Source: Calocera cornea HHB12733 (lineage: Eukaryota; Basidiomycota; Dacrymycetes; Dacrymycetales; Dacrymycetaceae). Taken from it: a stretch of DNA of 64,000 nt. This document shows positions 41,996-54,075 of the stretch, piece by piece. A program made the translations under genes and the position numbers. The DNA lies in the NCBI GenBank assembly GCA_001632435.1, contig KV424039.1:1-64000 (forward strand). Direction: 5' to 3'. The first letter of the stretch is position 1, and every line of letters begins with the position of its first letter. The notes below the pieces were generated by a model that saw only the letters and a program-made list of their open reading frames with translations, had not been told where the DNA came from and made no database searches.

Positions 41996-44967
41996 CGCTC
42001 GTATCGTCGTATACAAAGGGGATCAGCTCGCGGTATGGGTGTGTATGTGGGTCTGCTGTAAGTGTATGTAGGCCAGTAGGAGGAGGGAAGCGGTGGGGAG
42101 GTTGTTGGAGAGGTTATGAGGAGAGGAGAGGAGACGGCCGCACGGGATTGCCAGTACGATCCAGGGTCTAAATTAGGCGCCCACCGGCTACGCACTGTAG
42201 TCGGACAACGCACTACGACACCAGTACCTAACATGCCCTGCTAGTATTCGATTCACACTGTCTTTGATTTCTCACCCATAGTTGCATGACTGGGTGTACT
42301 TTGGTGCTTCGTACAAAGTTGCAATACGGTAGTGCCCACGGGCATGATTAGCTCCACCGGGCCTTCTCAGGAAGGAGGAACTGCTCGGCCACGCGCCCGG
42401 TCTCTGTATGAGAGCATGTTCAAGAGCGTAGGCACATTTTGAGAAGCGGGCCAGCGAGCGCGAGATACAACCATATTTTACAGTACAGGGTGGCCCAGCA
42501 TTCGATTGTGACCAGTCAAGCTAACATCGTCTCGTCGCGCGTCAGACGCACGAACCATGAATCGTCGAGAGCCGTGCTTCTGTTCCGGAGCTGTGCCTGC
42601 GGTGAATTGTCCCTCTCAGCCGTCACGTCCTCACTCGCGGCTCTTTTCAGACGTCGGAGGTTCAAGTACATGCGACATGACTGATAAAACGATTTAGTCC
42701 GTGGGGTCCTCTAGGCTCATTTGCTGAACCTTTACCGAAATGGGAACCAGGACGAACCACCTGTATAGATCAGGCCAACCTAGAAACACTGGAGGGAAAA
42801 AGAACATACGGAAAGACGTAGCTGGTATAGCTGGTGAGCATTTGGATTCCAAGTGCGACTGCATTGACTTGAGAACGCAGCTAGTATGTGAGCGTCACAC
42901 AGCCTACCAGATACACTACCGTTTTGGTAAGTCAAGAGATGCGTGCCCTCTTCCATCGTACTCACATAGCAAAGTAGATAGAACCATCTCGTAGGAACAG
43001 ACTGAAAAGTCGTGTGTACTGCGGACTGCCCTGATTCCACGCTGTCCGAAGGTGGAGCAAGGTACAGCCGAAAAGCACAACTGTGCCACGTGTGTTCAGA
43101 CTCCAGAAGGCGGTAGGCTTTATGGATGACAGACCATTGAACAGGAACATGGGGGTGCTGTGAAAAGACTTAAGTCCCGCCTGAAGGGATTCTATGAAGC
43201 ACAAACACTGCAAGTCCGGAGTAATCTGCAGCAGCAGGGCTAACAACTGTTCGCTGGCAGACCGGTTGTGAAATCAATGGATCTCCTTTCACTATCCATG
43301 TGAACGCTATGATGAACTCGATCTGTTCTCACAATTGAATCATGTGCGGAATTTTAGTGAAACCAAATACTCACGAACCACGTCACTAATACTCGTTGAC
43401 TCTCCAGCAGAATTTGGAACAGCGGTGTATGCTTACCACAGTAGAATGAGATAAGCCCTCTTTGCACTGCAAGAATGAGCTACTCTCTATCCGCTCCTTG
43501 GAGAGGAGACATACTAGCAGGTGATTCCCAGTAAAACGCGATCACTCGCAGGAGCAGCAAGATATCGGCGGTGCTCGCTGTAAGAGAAATAAGACTACCA
43601 CATAACATACATGGAGCTCAGTGGGCGGGCCGAGACGAGGGCTGTAGAGAACATACATGCAGTGAATTGGGGCCAGAATTCTGCAGCTATGAATATCGCT
43701 CCATTAACGCGCCTGTCAGCTGAAGATCGAGCATACATCTACAAGAAACTCTAAGCAGGTTTGATAAACGCTCAACCGGAGCCTTACGTGGCCAGAATCC
43801 AACAAAGCGGCTGATGAGCTGTAGTAAGGTTTCCGCCCAAGGGCCAAACGCAAAATAGAATGATTCACTCACTCAGCATATCAGGCACACTTGAACTCTC
43901 AGAGCATGCTGCCAAACTTTGTTGAATCTTTCTTACAGGAAGTTCAGAAGACCGGAATAGCGGCAAAAGAGGTAGAGATATTTTGGAAAAGACCACTCCG
44001 TGCTGCTTTTCGTTAGAAGCAAGTTTAAGGTCAGGCGGTCATCTCTTACAACCAGATCAAGTACACCTAGGAGGTGATTAAGGATAGACACAAAGACGAC
44101 AGCAACGAAGGGGAATCACCTCTGATTCCAACATGAGTATCCAGTCATACACCAGCAGGGTGAGGGCTGCCCCTGCACACCGGCTAAGCTCCAATTCGGT
44201 TGAGAACGCGCTCACGCACATTGGACAATATAGCCAGCCTCTAGCGGGACAGAGCTCCCGAGCACCATGGCTCTCTTCAGGACTTGAATACAAGCAGAGC
44301 TCGTTGACCAACGGCTTATAGGCCGCTCGAACCATACGTCTGAAAATGTTCGAGTCAATTGTTATTGGGCCGGCCTCAGACTAGTGTGAAGGCACCATCG
44401 CGAGGGCTGTGAAGGCTCTTGTGAGACTATTTTGAGACACAATCTGACAGATGCAGGCACTTGCTCTCCATCCTGTCAGAACATTAGCTCATCGCACGCC
44501 CAATGCTTGTGTATACTGATTACCTATGCTCGAACCCTCAGGCGGTGTGTGAAACGTGTCAGACAGCAGTACACCGGGAGGACAGCAAGCGGAAGACCCC
44601 GATGATTAGCTCCTCGCGAGTCCGCGGCGCCAATCGCCAATCGCCAATCGCACTCGGGGTTGCCGAGCCAGCGCAGGTCGCAGACGAAGAGTGTAAACAT
44701 AAGGAATGGAGAATGAGAGGAGCCCGGCTGTCCTGGGTATTCCGTCCAACCACAGCCTAATTTAGCGCGCTCCACGGGCGACAGCTGCGAACGAGATAGG
44801 CGCTCGGTCCTGTTCCGACCACACGACATCCTCCCTGTCTCCTGCTCACCGCCCTCATCGCTCACGTACGATCATAGAACAGGTCGCAAAGTGATGCATA
44901 GTGTACAGATGCAGTATGGTCGTACAACCGAGGAGAAAGTACGGGTACTTCAAGCTCGCAAGGGTTA
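41996..44967. other. Long intergenic stretch, no gene identified
   Basis: About 3 kb between the Rab escort gene and MED10, less GC-rich from about 42250 to 44500. Only short open frames occur in all phases; none shows a domain, a signal peptide or a believable exon chain. It may hold remnants of old mobile DNA, but I could not identify termini, target duplications or catalytic motifs. Confidence 0.45.
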
Positions 44968-45949
44968 TCATGCAGCCTCCTGCGCCGGCGGGCCCGAGGC
45001 GGGCGGGAGGTCAACCTCCATACCTACGTCGAGCGGCTCCCCTTCCGCGCTTTCTCCTCCCTGTCCCTCCTGCGCATCCCCACTCCCACTTATCCCCGCA
45101 CCCACCGCTACAGCGTCCACCTTCCCGACCCCACCATCTGGCGGCTGCTCTACCGCCTGCACGTGCGACCGCAGCTCCCTCTCCTTCTCCTGTGCGGGCT
45201 CGCCATCACCGTCCGAGAGCGGGATCTGAGGCGGGGGGACGTACGGCGCCATAGCGGGGAAGGCGTCTGCGAGTCCTGCGGAGAGGTGCTGCAGGTATGA
45301 CTGTGAGCGCGTGAGAACCCTTGTCAGTGCGTGCGGGGAGGAGGGATGCGAGGAGAGGGCCCGTACATGCACCGCGTGAACTTTGCCGTTCGTGAACTGG
45401 TTTTCGGCCGCCGTGAGCTCCAGCATCGTCCGCGTGTAGTCATCCGGGTTCCTTCCTTCGTCCAAGTACCTGTCCCGCACGTCAGCTTGGTGCACCCCGA
45501 AGCAAGGAGATGACGCACTCCAAGACCTGCACAGGCACCCACTCCTCCAACAGTGGCGCGAGCTCATCAAGCTGCACCAAGCTGTCCACGACCTCCCTCA
45601 CCGTCGCCTGGATCAACGGCCCGTCCTCCTCCCTGCGCGGCGCATACACGGCCTCTGCGCGCGTCTGGAGGGTATTGAGCTCCTCGGCCAGGCCCTCGAG
45701 CAGCAGCTCGACCTTGCCGAGTGTCCCCTCGGGCCGGCGCCTGTCGGACGCTTTGAGCCCGAAGCGGGGTGCTGAGGGCGTTGTGGGGGATGCTCCGGGG
45801 GAGAGGGCTGAGTCCCCAGGGGTGAAAGGTGTGTAGGGGGCCGCGTCGCTGTCCGAGGAGTCGTCCGGCGAGGACGCGCCTGGTGTTTGGGGGGCAGAGG
45901 GTGCGGGGGAGCGGGCGTGGGGGGCCGGGAGAGGCGAAGGGGCGGACAT
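44968..45949 (-). CDS. MED10: Mediator complex subunit 10 (Med10/Nut2)
   Basis: Exons (minus) 45949-45519, 45469-45367 and 45300-44968 sum to 867 nt, giving 288 residues. A Ser/Pro-rich N-terminus (1-70) precedes the Med10 core: VELLLEGLAEELNTLQTRAE, REVVDSLVQLDELAPLLEEW, VPVQVLE and YLDEGRNPDDYTRTMLELTA followed by AENQFTNGKVHA. The GRNPD-Y motif is the family hallmark. The C-terminal 100 residues are extra, acidic and low-complexity. Med10 sits in the Mediator middle module and is needed for Pol II transcription. Both core introns fall at positions that restore the family reading, which supports the model. Confidence 0.88.
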
Positions 45950-48900
45950 GCTTGGATGGTATATTCCGTGCCCGCGAGTCTGGGATGGAGGAGACGACGT
46001 CGGGAGCGGACTGAGGATGGCGAGGAGCGCGAAGGACTCGTGCGGCGCGTTGATGCTACGAGACGGGGGCAGATAACCAGCGGACGAACTCGACTCAACG
46101 CATATACAGTACGTGCACAAATGTCCGGCCTCTTCGAATTCGCTGTCCTGCTTTCTGTTACCTTACTCGGTGACAACATACAGAGGCCAGGCTGCCCAAT
46201 GAATCAGTTGCACTGTGTTGCATCCAACCCTTGGTCTCACCATGCCATGCCCCACTTCACAGCACCCTCAGTGTTTCCCCTTCCCTCCCACCTCATGTGA
46301 TACTGTTCCTGTGTCCAACCACGGCCCGCTTTTTGCCTTTGTCAATCACAGAGGGAAAAAGATGGCATGAAGATGACAGGCCCTCATGACCTAATGCCCT
46401 GTCTAAGAGGACAAAATTGTCTCTCTAGCCAAACACACATGCCAGGCTTGAGACTATGCCATTGGACCACATGTGCCCCGGTACCAGCAGGTGATCAAAC
46501 TTGCATCAATGCAAGTATTACTTACCCTGACCTTTGTTCCTTCCCCTACATTTGCTGAAAATAATGTATACCTGTAACTGTACCTGCATACAACTACTGG
46601 TTACATGCAGGTAACAAGCTGTACTGTACTGGATGCTGATGCTGTGGGCCGAATTTGACAGGCTTGGCAAGGAACGAAGTATCTGGAGGGTGCGCTCCCA
46701 GGTTGCAGGGAAGTGAAGGGGGAGGCATTGTACCTTGGAGGGTACAGAGTGCGCTCAGATGAGTGGTCCGACACCCGCTGGAAGGTTGCTATCAACTACC
46801 TCGACAGCCGGAGCAGAGCAAGAGGCGCAGGCAAACGTGGTCCTCTGCACCGAGGGCCCGAGCTCGAGCCGGAGGGACGCGCACGTTCCGGAGCAGCCGT
46901 TTGGAAGGCATCGGAAGCAGGATACTTAATTACGGGGGTGGCCGATATGGACCCGATTTGGTCCATGGCATGACAGTCCATGGTCAAGTGCCCAATGTCA
47001 TGATCATGCGTGAGCCGCACAAGCCACCAGTCTCCAGCACAGTGATGCACTGTCCTTTGTGTGCGCGCTGCGCCATGCAGGAATGGTATACGTGGTGGTG
47101 TCGGTCTCGTGACAGCGACGTCCTCATGTTCCAACCTCGTAACCAGGGCTAGCAAGGTCCAGTCCAGTCCAGCGGCACGTACGCCGCGGGCGGCGCTGTG
47201 CGAGCTCATCAGCGCCTCGCTGTGCTACGGTAGTCCACGGGAAAATTCCGGCGTATTCCGACAGCTTCCTCATTGTCCCAAGCAGCGGAAGCTCGTTCAC
47301 TCGGCACGGCCCATTGTCCATCCTGTTCTGTCCAGCGCGCCAACAGCTGCAACAGGCCGACGCGAAGCAGCCTCCGCCCAGGGGGCCGAATGAACACTGC
47401 GGAATGCAGAAGGGCAACGGACGTGCGTACTATGATAGTTACTGTATCCCGTCCAATCCCCGCCCGAGCGCGCGATGCGCATCAGCGATATGCCGGATAC
47501 GCACCTTGCCGACGGGCGACCGACCGCGCGCGCTTCTTCATCTTAAAGCGACCGCGCCTGCTTCTTCGTTGCCAGGAGTCAGGTCGGAGCCTGGTTGCGA
47601 ACGCGCGCTTGCGTAAGTGGTGATTAGAAGGCGGAGGGCTTCGGGAATTAGGAACGAGCAATATCATATCGCGCACGGCGCGTGCGCGCGCTCGGCGAAT
47701 GGCCAGGAATGGACACTTGCCGTCCTTCTTCCCCTCTCCTCGCAATCTTGCCCAGATCTAACCGGTGCTGGTGCTGGTGCTGGTGCTGGTGCCCGTGGCC
47801 CCTGTCACGCGCAACATGAAGTCAGGCGGAGCAGGCGGGCTTACCGGTCGTCAGGCCTCCTCCAGCGATGCCGGCACCGCACGGGCGATGGAGGTGCCCG
47901 CCCGGAACTTAGATGACCAGGAGGTGCCGTGACGAGATGGCGCCCGGCCTGGGCACGCGCTGCTCTCGTATACCGTAAGCTACGGCTGACAGGCGTTGTA
48001 AGAGTAACTTCAACTGTTAGTACTTCACTTATTTGTAAGTTACCGGTTATGTAGCACTCATTAGCAGGGAAAGCAAGATCGGGAGAGACCCTTCACAGAT
48101 CCCTCGGTGCCCGCTGTCGCGGGTGCACGGCTGGACGGCCGATCCCCCGAATCTACTCGATCGCCCCCTCATAAGCTACCGATACAGTTATCGGTACGAC
48201 TACTACTAACTCATATCAGTTACAGCTATGATAACATCCACTGCCCCCCCCCGGCCTCAGCAACCGGACGGCCCAACGGGACCAAGCCTAGTGCGTACAG
48301 CACAGTGCGCCCGGAGGAATGCCGCTCCTGCCAGTGGGGCGCAATCAAGCTCCCTCTGGCCACGTGGGGAGCGGGGTCACGTAACGACCGGCTCGGCTCG
48401 GGGAGGACGGGAGGAGGAAGGGCGCCGGCCCGGGGGGTCGGTCGCGTAAGAGCGAGCAAGGGGGGGCGATCACTGCGTGATCAGTGTACAGTACAGTACA
48501 GTAGTCGATGGGGATGTGTTAAAGTTGGATGGGCATGCGATTCTTGGCTGTGCCGAACGGCTGGGGAGTTGGGGTGCTACTGTGTACTGACAGGAGGACA
48601 AGGACAGGGACAAGGACTGGGGCTGCCGGGTGTGATGATGGGAAGGTGACAATAGACAATGGGCGAGGGGCCGAATGGATGGTGGGGCGTGGAGGGCCCG
48701 ATTGGGAGATTGCAGAGGGGGTGCGCTCCCACGCGCGCAATGTACAGACGGACGAGAAGCCGTGCCGGACGCTGTACTGTACTATTGTAGGACGATACTG
48801 ACTGAGCGAGAGAGGCACGGTACAGTAAGAGGGTGGGAGTAAGCTCCTTTCGCATTGGGTTTTGCGATATGGACATGGACATGGCAAAGCTTCGGGGTGC

Positions 48901-49454
48901 GCTTACGCCGGTGGTTGTCCAATAGATACTCGACTCTAGAGACGATATCGATGTGGATATTGAATGGGGAAGAGCCGGGAAGGGCAGAAGACAGGGTAAA
49001 GTGACAGCGGAGGAGGCAGGAGCAGGACCCCGGGGAGCATGGCAACGGCCCTAAGCCGTGAGGGGCCCATGAAACGCCTCGGGAAGCACACGCGCCCGGC
49101 AGGCACGACGACGACGGGGACGACTGGCGGCTCGCGGCTCGCGTGCGATTCTGCACGAGCGGGTCTCGAGACTGCCACCCAGCCGGCTTCCTCTCCTCTC
49201 CCCTCCAGCAAGAGGCTTCTGCTTCCCCCATTGCCCTCCCAATCGCCCCTCCTCTCGGACCCTTTTCAGACGCTCACTAATTGCACATTTCCTCACCTCG
49301 TCCCTTGCCCGCCTGCCCCGCTCCTCCTCCCCGTCACCCCTCCTCTTCCTCCTCCCCATTATCACCCTCCCTCTATCCCCCCCACCAGCACCCAGGACCC
49401 ACCCACCCCACTCCCTCTACCCTTCCCCACCACCTCATGCGCATCCCCCCCACC
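45950..49454. other. Long intergenic stretch with microsatellites, no gene identified
   Basis: About 3.5 kb. Features seen are an inverted repeat ACCTGCAT/ATGCAGGT near 46582-46612; a (GGTGCT)n run at 47764-47790; an AT-rich patch at 47990-48240 with a perfect 8-bp hairpin (48177-48196); and (ACAGT)n-type repeats near 46619, 48485 and 48772. CT-rich DNA at 49190-49440 leads into RIC8 and is probably its promoter. No open frame has a recognisable domain. Confidence 0.45.
47764..47790. repeat. Hexanucleotide microsatellite (GGTGCT)n
   Basis: Four and a half head-to-tail copies of GGTGCT in non-coding DNA. Confidence 0.9.
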
Positions 49455-51547
49455 ATGGCCACCTTCGCCTCCTACACCTCCCTCGGCCCAACCGACAAGT
49501 CAAAGGTCTCCTCCGCCCTCCAGTCAATCATCCTCGCCGGCGCAGGCGCGCGCGACAGGGTCCCGCTCATCCAGGTGCTGCTGGACGATGTGGCAGACGG
49601 GCGGGGCAGGATAGGCCAGAAGGGTAAGTCCTTGTGCGGTGTATCCTGTTGTAGGACCGGAGGGCTGACGTGAGGCCCAGAAACGGGCCAGGCGCTCCTG
49701 GCTGCGAAGGTGCTTGCGCGCGTGCCGGAGGGCGCGCAGGTGTTCGGCCAGACAAAGGTGCGCCCTCTCCTCCGTCCCATATCCGTTTCTGTAGCACAGT
49801 GCTGACCTCGGAGCAGAACCTCCGAGCATTCCTCAAGGTCATCAAGTCCGTATCGCTACCCGCGGACGCTCAGACCGAAGCGATGCGCTGCGTGGCGAAC
49901 GCGCTGCTGCTCGTGCCCTCGGCCAGGGAGGAGTGGATCAGCATCGGCGGGGCTGATGCGTGCATAGACATCCTAGACGTGCGCCTTTCCTCATCTCGCA
50001 AAGGTGCCGTGGGACTGAACGAGGCACAGAGAGACAGCTACGGCCCGGAGACGTACTTCCCCGCAGCGCGCATCGTATACCTCATCACCGTCGCCCGCAC
50101 GCCCTACATCCTCAAGATGGTCGACCAGTACCGCATCGTGGACACGCTCTCCCGGGTATGCGCCTGTCCTACTCAGGAAGCGGTACCGCTGCTGACTCGC
50201 GGTGATACAGCGCTTGGAAAGCATCTTTGACAACTTCCCCATTTCGCAGCCGTGGACGAAGGAGGCCTTGACGGACCTCCTCAAGCTCACGTTCAACATG
50301 ACGCTGCAGTATCCGCGCATGATCGACGAGACGCCCGGAGGGAGCAACCGCGTGCTAGGCGAGCTGTGGGACGACAAGTTTGCAGTGTATGTGCTGTGTT
50401 CCCAAAAGTGCAGTATATGCGCTGACCTGACCATGCTGTGGTAGAATTGTTCCAACCCTTCTGAGATTGTACCACGGCCTTCCCCCCACCTCCGTCCCGC
50501 TCACAGCCCCGCTCACGCACGTCATCCACGTCCTGCTCAACGTCCCCGTCGAGCCCTTCACGACGCTCTTCTTCCCCTCGCAGGGCTCGCCCACGGGCTC
50601 CTCGCATGGCTCGGCCGGGCCCTCTCCGAACGGCTCTTCCGCGCACCCGCCCGAGTCGTTTGGCCAGCGCGCGCTCAACTACCTCCAGCGCCGCTCCATC
50701 TCGAGCGACAAGCACCCGTTCATCGGCCGCCGCTCTTCGCCCCAGCCAAGCACGGACGCCTTCAAGCGCAGTATGGACCTGCTCGACAGCGCGCTCGCGC
50801 ACTATTTCCCCGCCTCGGACAGGGAGATCACCGAGCCGGACGACCTCAAGGTGCGGCTAATGGCGAAGAAGGAGGACGTGAATGTGGACGAGGCGCTCTC
50901 CCCGCTCGTCCTGTTCATACAGAGGCTCATAGCGGGGAACGAGCATGTCAGGGAGCGCATCAGGACAGTGCTGCTCCCCCCGGACTTGTGCGTCTTCGTC
51001 TCGTGTTTGTGCGAATGGGGGGCGATGTGTGCTGACCAGCCGGACAGGGACCGCTCGGTGCCGCTCCAGAGACGGCCGGACCTCGTGGGCCGGCTTGTCA
51101 GGCTGCTCACGTCGGTGCATATGCCGCGGCTCAAGGACGCGGTCGGGGAGATGCTGTACGCTATGTGCGACGCGAATGGTCCGTGCCTCCGCCTAACCAG
51201 TCGTGTGATGCGATCTGACCCCCAAACCAGCCGAACAGCTCGCCTCCGCAATCGGGTACGGCAACGTCGCGGGCTTCCTCTTCAACAAAGGCATAATGAT
51301 CCCCCCGCCCGACTCTGGCGACAACGGCGTGAACCCCATAACGGGCACGACGAGCAGCAGCAGCAGCAGCAACCACACCTCCTCCGCACCGCCCATAGTC
51401 GACATGGACACGCCCATGACGGAGGAGGAGAAGGAGGCCGAGGCGGAGCGGCTGTTCGTCCTGTTTGATCGGCTGGAGCGCTCGGGCTACGGGGTCAACC
51501 CCGTGAGGAGGGCCCAGCAGGAGGGCCGGTTTCAGGAGATCGAGTGA
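49455..51547 (+). CDS. RIC8: Synembryn / Ric8, chaperone and exchange factor for G-alpha subunits
   Basis: Ric8 folds nascent heterotrimeric G-alpha proteins and promotes their nucleotide exchange. It is present in filamentous fungi and absent from budding yeast. The first exons 49455-49623 and 49681-49757 are in phase, followed by 49817 onward. Armadillo-like helices include ALLAAKVLARVPEGAQ, DAQTEAMRCVANALLLVPSA, FPAARIVYLITVARTPYILK and LTFNMTLQYPRM, then VPTLLRLYHGL. The hallmark near the end is AIGYGNVAGFLFNKGIM with NPITG. A Ser-rich loop (HGSAGPSPNGSSAHPPESF) separates the halves. ATG 49455 lies in a good CACCATGG context; an in-frame ATG six codons upstream is possible. A 51-nt in-frame segment at 49979-50029 has intron ends and may or may not be removed. 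About 530 residues. Confidence 0.9.
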
Positions 51548-52655
51548 TCGCCGTCTCCGCCGCTGCTACCGCCGCTTTTTCTACCGTGCCCGAGCTGCCG
51601 TCGCCGAAGACCATCGCTACAGCGCAATAAGGAACTCGGCGCCTTGATCGGCTTCGAACCATACGATCGCTGCACCCGCACTCGCACCCACAATCTACAT
51701 ATGTCACTGGGAACCTCGCTTGACTACTTGGCTCTCTCTCGCTCTCTCTCTCCTCCCCATCATACCTCTTGTTCTCATCCTGTTGGAACACTCCCCCGCT
51801 CGTCTCCCCTTTCGTAATTATTGATACACTAATGCGTGTCTTCCCTTCCTCTTTCTTGTCTTCCTCTTCGTCTTCTCTTCTCATCTCGTATCTTCTGACC
51901 CCCCACCCCGCAGCACCGCACCGGCACCTCTTGCTACCACCACCCTCTCACCTCACCTCACGTACCATCACATACGGGCACTGACGTAGAAAATCCTCTA
52001 ATTACTCCATGTAGCGCTCTACCGTACAGTAGGCAAGATGAAATTACTACTCTAATGACATGATCTGTCGTTGTAAACCTGTGGTGTATTACATTGGCGC
52101 GGCACACGCCGCGGATTGCCCGACGCGTGCCGTGCCTGTTTGGTACGCCGCATCCCATCCATCCCTCCGGGTATACAGTTCCCCCAACCCCGCTGCGTGC
52201 ATCGTGCCGACGTCGACAATGACCACGATAATGTCATGTGCTGCCCGTGCACAACCCCAAAGCGCATCAACCACACGCGCATCCCGCACTCCCGGTCGAG
52301 GAACTGAACGCGTAATCTAATCTCCGCTCATGAGTCGCGCGCGCTCTTTAGGGTGAGGGCCACCACGGCCGCAGGGCAGCAGGGGCACCAGGGCTGGGTG
52401 CTCTAACGTTCACGCGGCCTGCGGTTCGCTGGGTCACACGGGCGAAAAGGGGGGAATGGAATTGCCTTTTGATGCTGCCGGGCGGTGCTGGGGCTGGGAG
52501 GGGAGGGGATAAATGGAGGGCTGGACGGGCGGGGATTACCCCGCACTCGCACTCGGGGTGTTTGTCCCTTGTCCAGCGAACGAGTTCAGTACACGACCTG
52601 CGACAGCGCGAGCTACAGAACGGCCAGGAAGAGAAGTAAGACAAGCAAGTACAAA
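51548..52655. other. Intergenic between RIC8 and the SnoaL-like gene
   Basis: 1.1 kb. A CT microsatellite lies at about 51729-51751. A pyrimidine-rich stretch runs to about 51950. No gene seen. Confidence 0.45.
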
Positions 52656-53612
52656 ATGGCGACAACTACGACAGAAGACCGCCTCGCCGCGCTCGAAGCG
52701 CGCATCGCCCTGCTCGAGGACCACAACGCGGTGCGCAAGCTGCAGCACGCGTACGGGTACTACATCGACAAGTGCCTGTACAACCAGGTCGTCGACCTCT
52801 TCACCGAGGACTGCGAGGTCCAGTTCCACGGAGGCGTGTTCAAGGGCAAGGCCGGCGCCAGGAGGCTGTATGTCGAGCGGTTCCAGAAGGCGTTTGTGGG
52901 GGGGAGGAATGGGCCCGTGTTTGGGTGCGCTCGCCGGCTCGCCGAACTGACATACAGCAGCTGATACTCTGGTGCGTGGGGCCGCACAGGTTCCTCCTCG
53001 ACCACCCCATGATGCAGGACATCATCGACGTCTCGCCCGACCGGAAGACGGCCAAGGCGCGCATGCGCTGCCTGATGCAGGCCGGCACGCACGACAGCGC
53101 GCTCGACCCGAACGCCAAGGCCGGCGGGCCGGCGCTCAGGCAGTGGTGGGAGGGCGGCATATACGAGAACACGTATGCGCGCGGGGAGGACGGCAGGTGG
53201 AGGATCAAGGTCTTGAACTATAGGGCCCTGTGGCACGCAAAGTTCGAGGAGGGGTGGGCGCATACGAAGGTGGGCTGCCGCTCTTGCACTGCTGGGCGAC
53301 GTGACTGACGACGGGCGTGCCAGCCCACGTTCGTCCCCTTCCTCAGCAAGACTGTCGGCGAGGGCGACCCTCTGGGACCAGACGAGCTCTACTCGGACAA
53401 ATGGGTGCGCATTTCATTTTTCATTACAGTACGACAAGGACGTAGCGGCTCATTCTACCCTCCCTCCCTCTTTCTAGCTCTGGCCGGAGACCCACACTGT
53501 GCCGTTCCACTACCCGCACCCGATCACGGGCGAGTGGGTCACTGCGGAGGAGCTGCACGCGCCGCCCAAGGTCGACAATGGGATCAAGGCGTTCGCAGAT
53601 GTGAAGGAGTGA
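52656..53612 (+). CDS. SnoaL/NTF2-fold domain protein (possible hydratase or isomerase)
   Basis: Exons 52656-52924, 52990-53269, 53324-53404 and 53478-53612 sum to 765 nt, giving 254 residues. It starts with a short coiled coil (RLAALEARIALLEDHNAVRK), then YGYYIDKCLYNQVVDLFTED and VQFHGGVFKGKAG, typical of the SnoaL_4 branch of the NTF2 superfamily: a helix pair followed by the cone-shaped beta sheet. Further matches are FLLDHPMMQDIIDVSPD, ARMRCLMQAG and WRIKVLNYRALWHAKFEEGW. The acidic and His residues in the cavity (Asp in LFTED, His in DHPMM) could serve acid-base chemistry as in related dehydratases. The substrate is unknown. There is no signal peptide, so it is probably cytosolic. Confidence 0.72.
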
Positions 53613-54075
53613 GGATGTGGTGGTGTGGTGGTCCGGTTGTACAGCGTGTTAAAAGGATAGAAGATGAATGAAGCAAGTGAAGAAGAGAACGTGCTCGTCA
53701 GAATTGCAGAAGGTTGCATCCACAGCAGGCCATTCGACCTTTAAGACTGTTGAGCTTGATAATAATGTGATCTGTGTATCATCACTCGAGCGTAGGAAAG
53801 CGCTCTCCCCCAGCATGCCCCTCATATACTATTTTTCGCCGCCGCCCGGGCCCAATTAATATTGCCTCCGTGCCCGTGCTCGGCAGCAATCCGGCCCCGC
53901 GCGCGTACGCCGATGATAATATTTGCATCCACGCTGAAATTTGCCCCTTCAAAAAAGTCAAAGAGCCGGCCCTCATTGCCCTGACGCAGTCAACGCTCCT
54001 ATATCTCCTTCTTCCCTCCCTCCTCCTTCCACTTCCACTCCCTTTCCTTCCCCGTTCCAAACAACTACCACTGCA
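53613..54075. other. Intergenic, NSR1 promoter region
   Basis: 463 bp. The last 100 bp are CT-rich (TTCTTCCCTCCCTCC) just before the ATG, as in many strongly expressed fungal genes. No other gene. Confidence 0.45.

Noticed and set aside
42240..44960. A degraded transposon in the long intergenic stretch
   Set aside because: I could not find terminal repeats, target duplications or any transposase or reverse transcriptase motif, so no mobile-element call is made.
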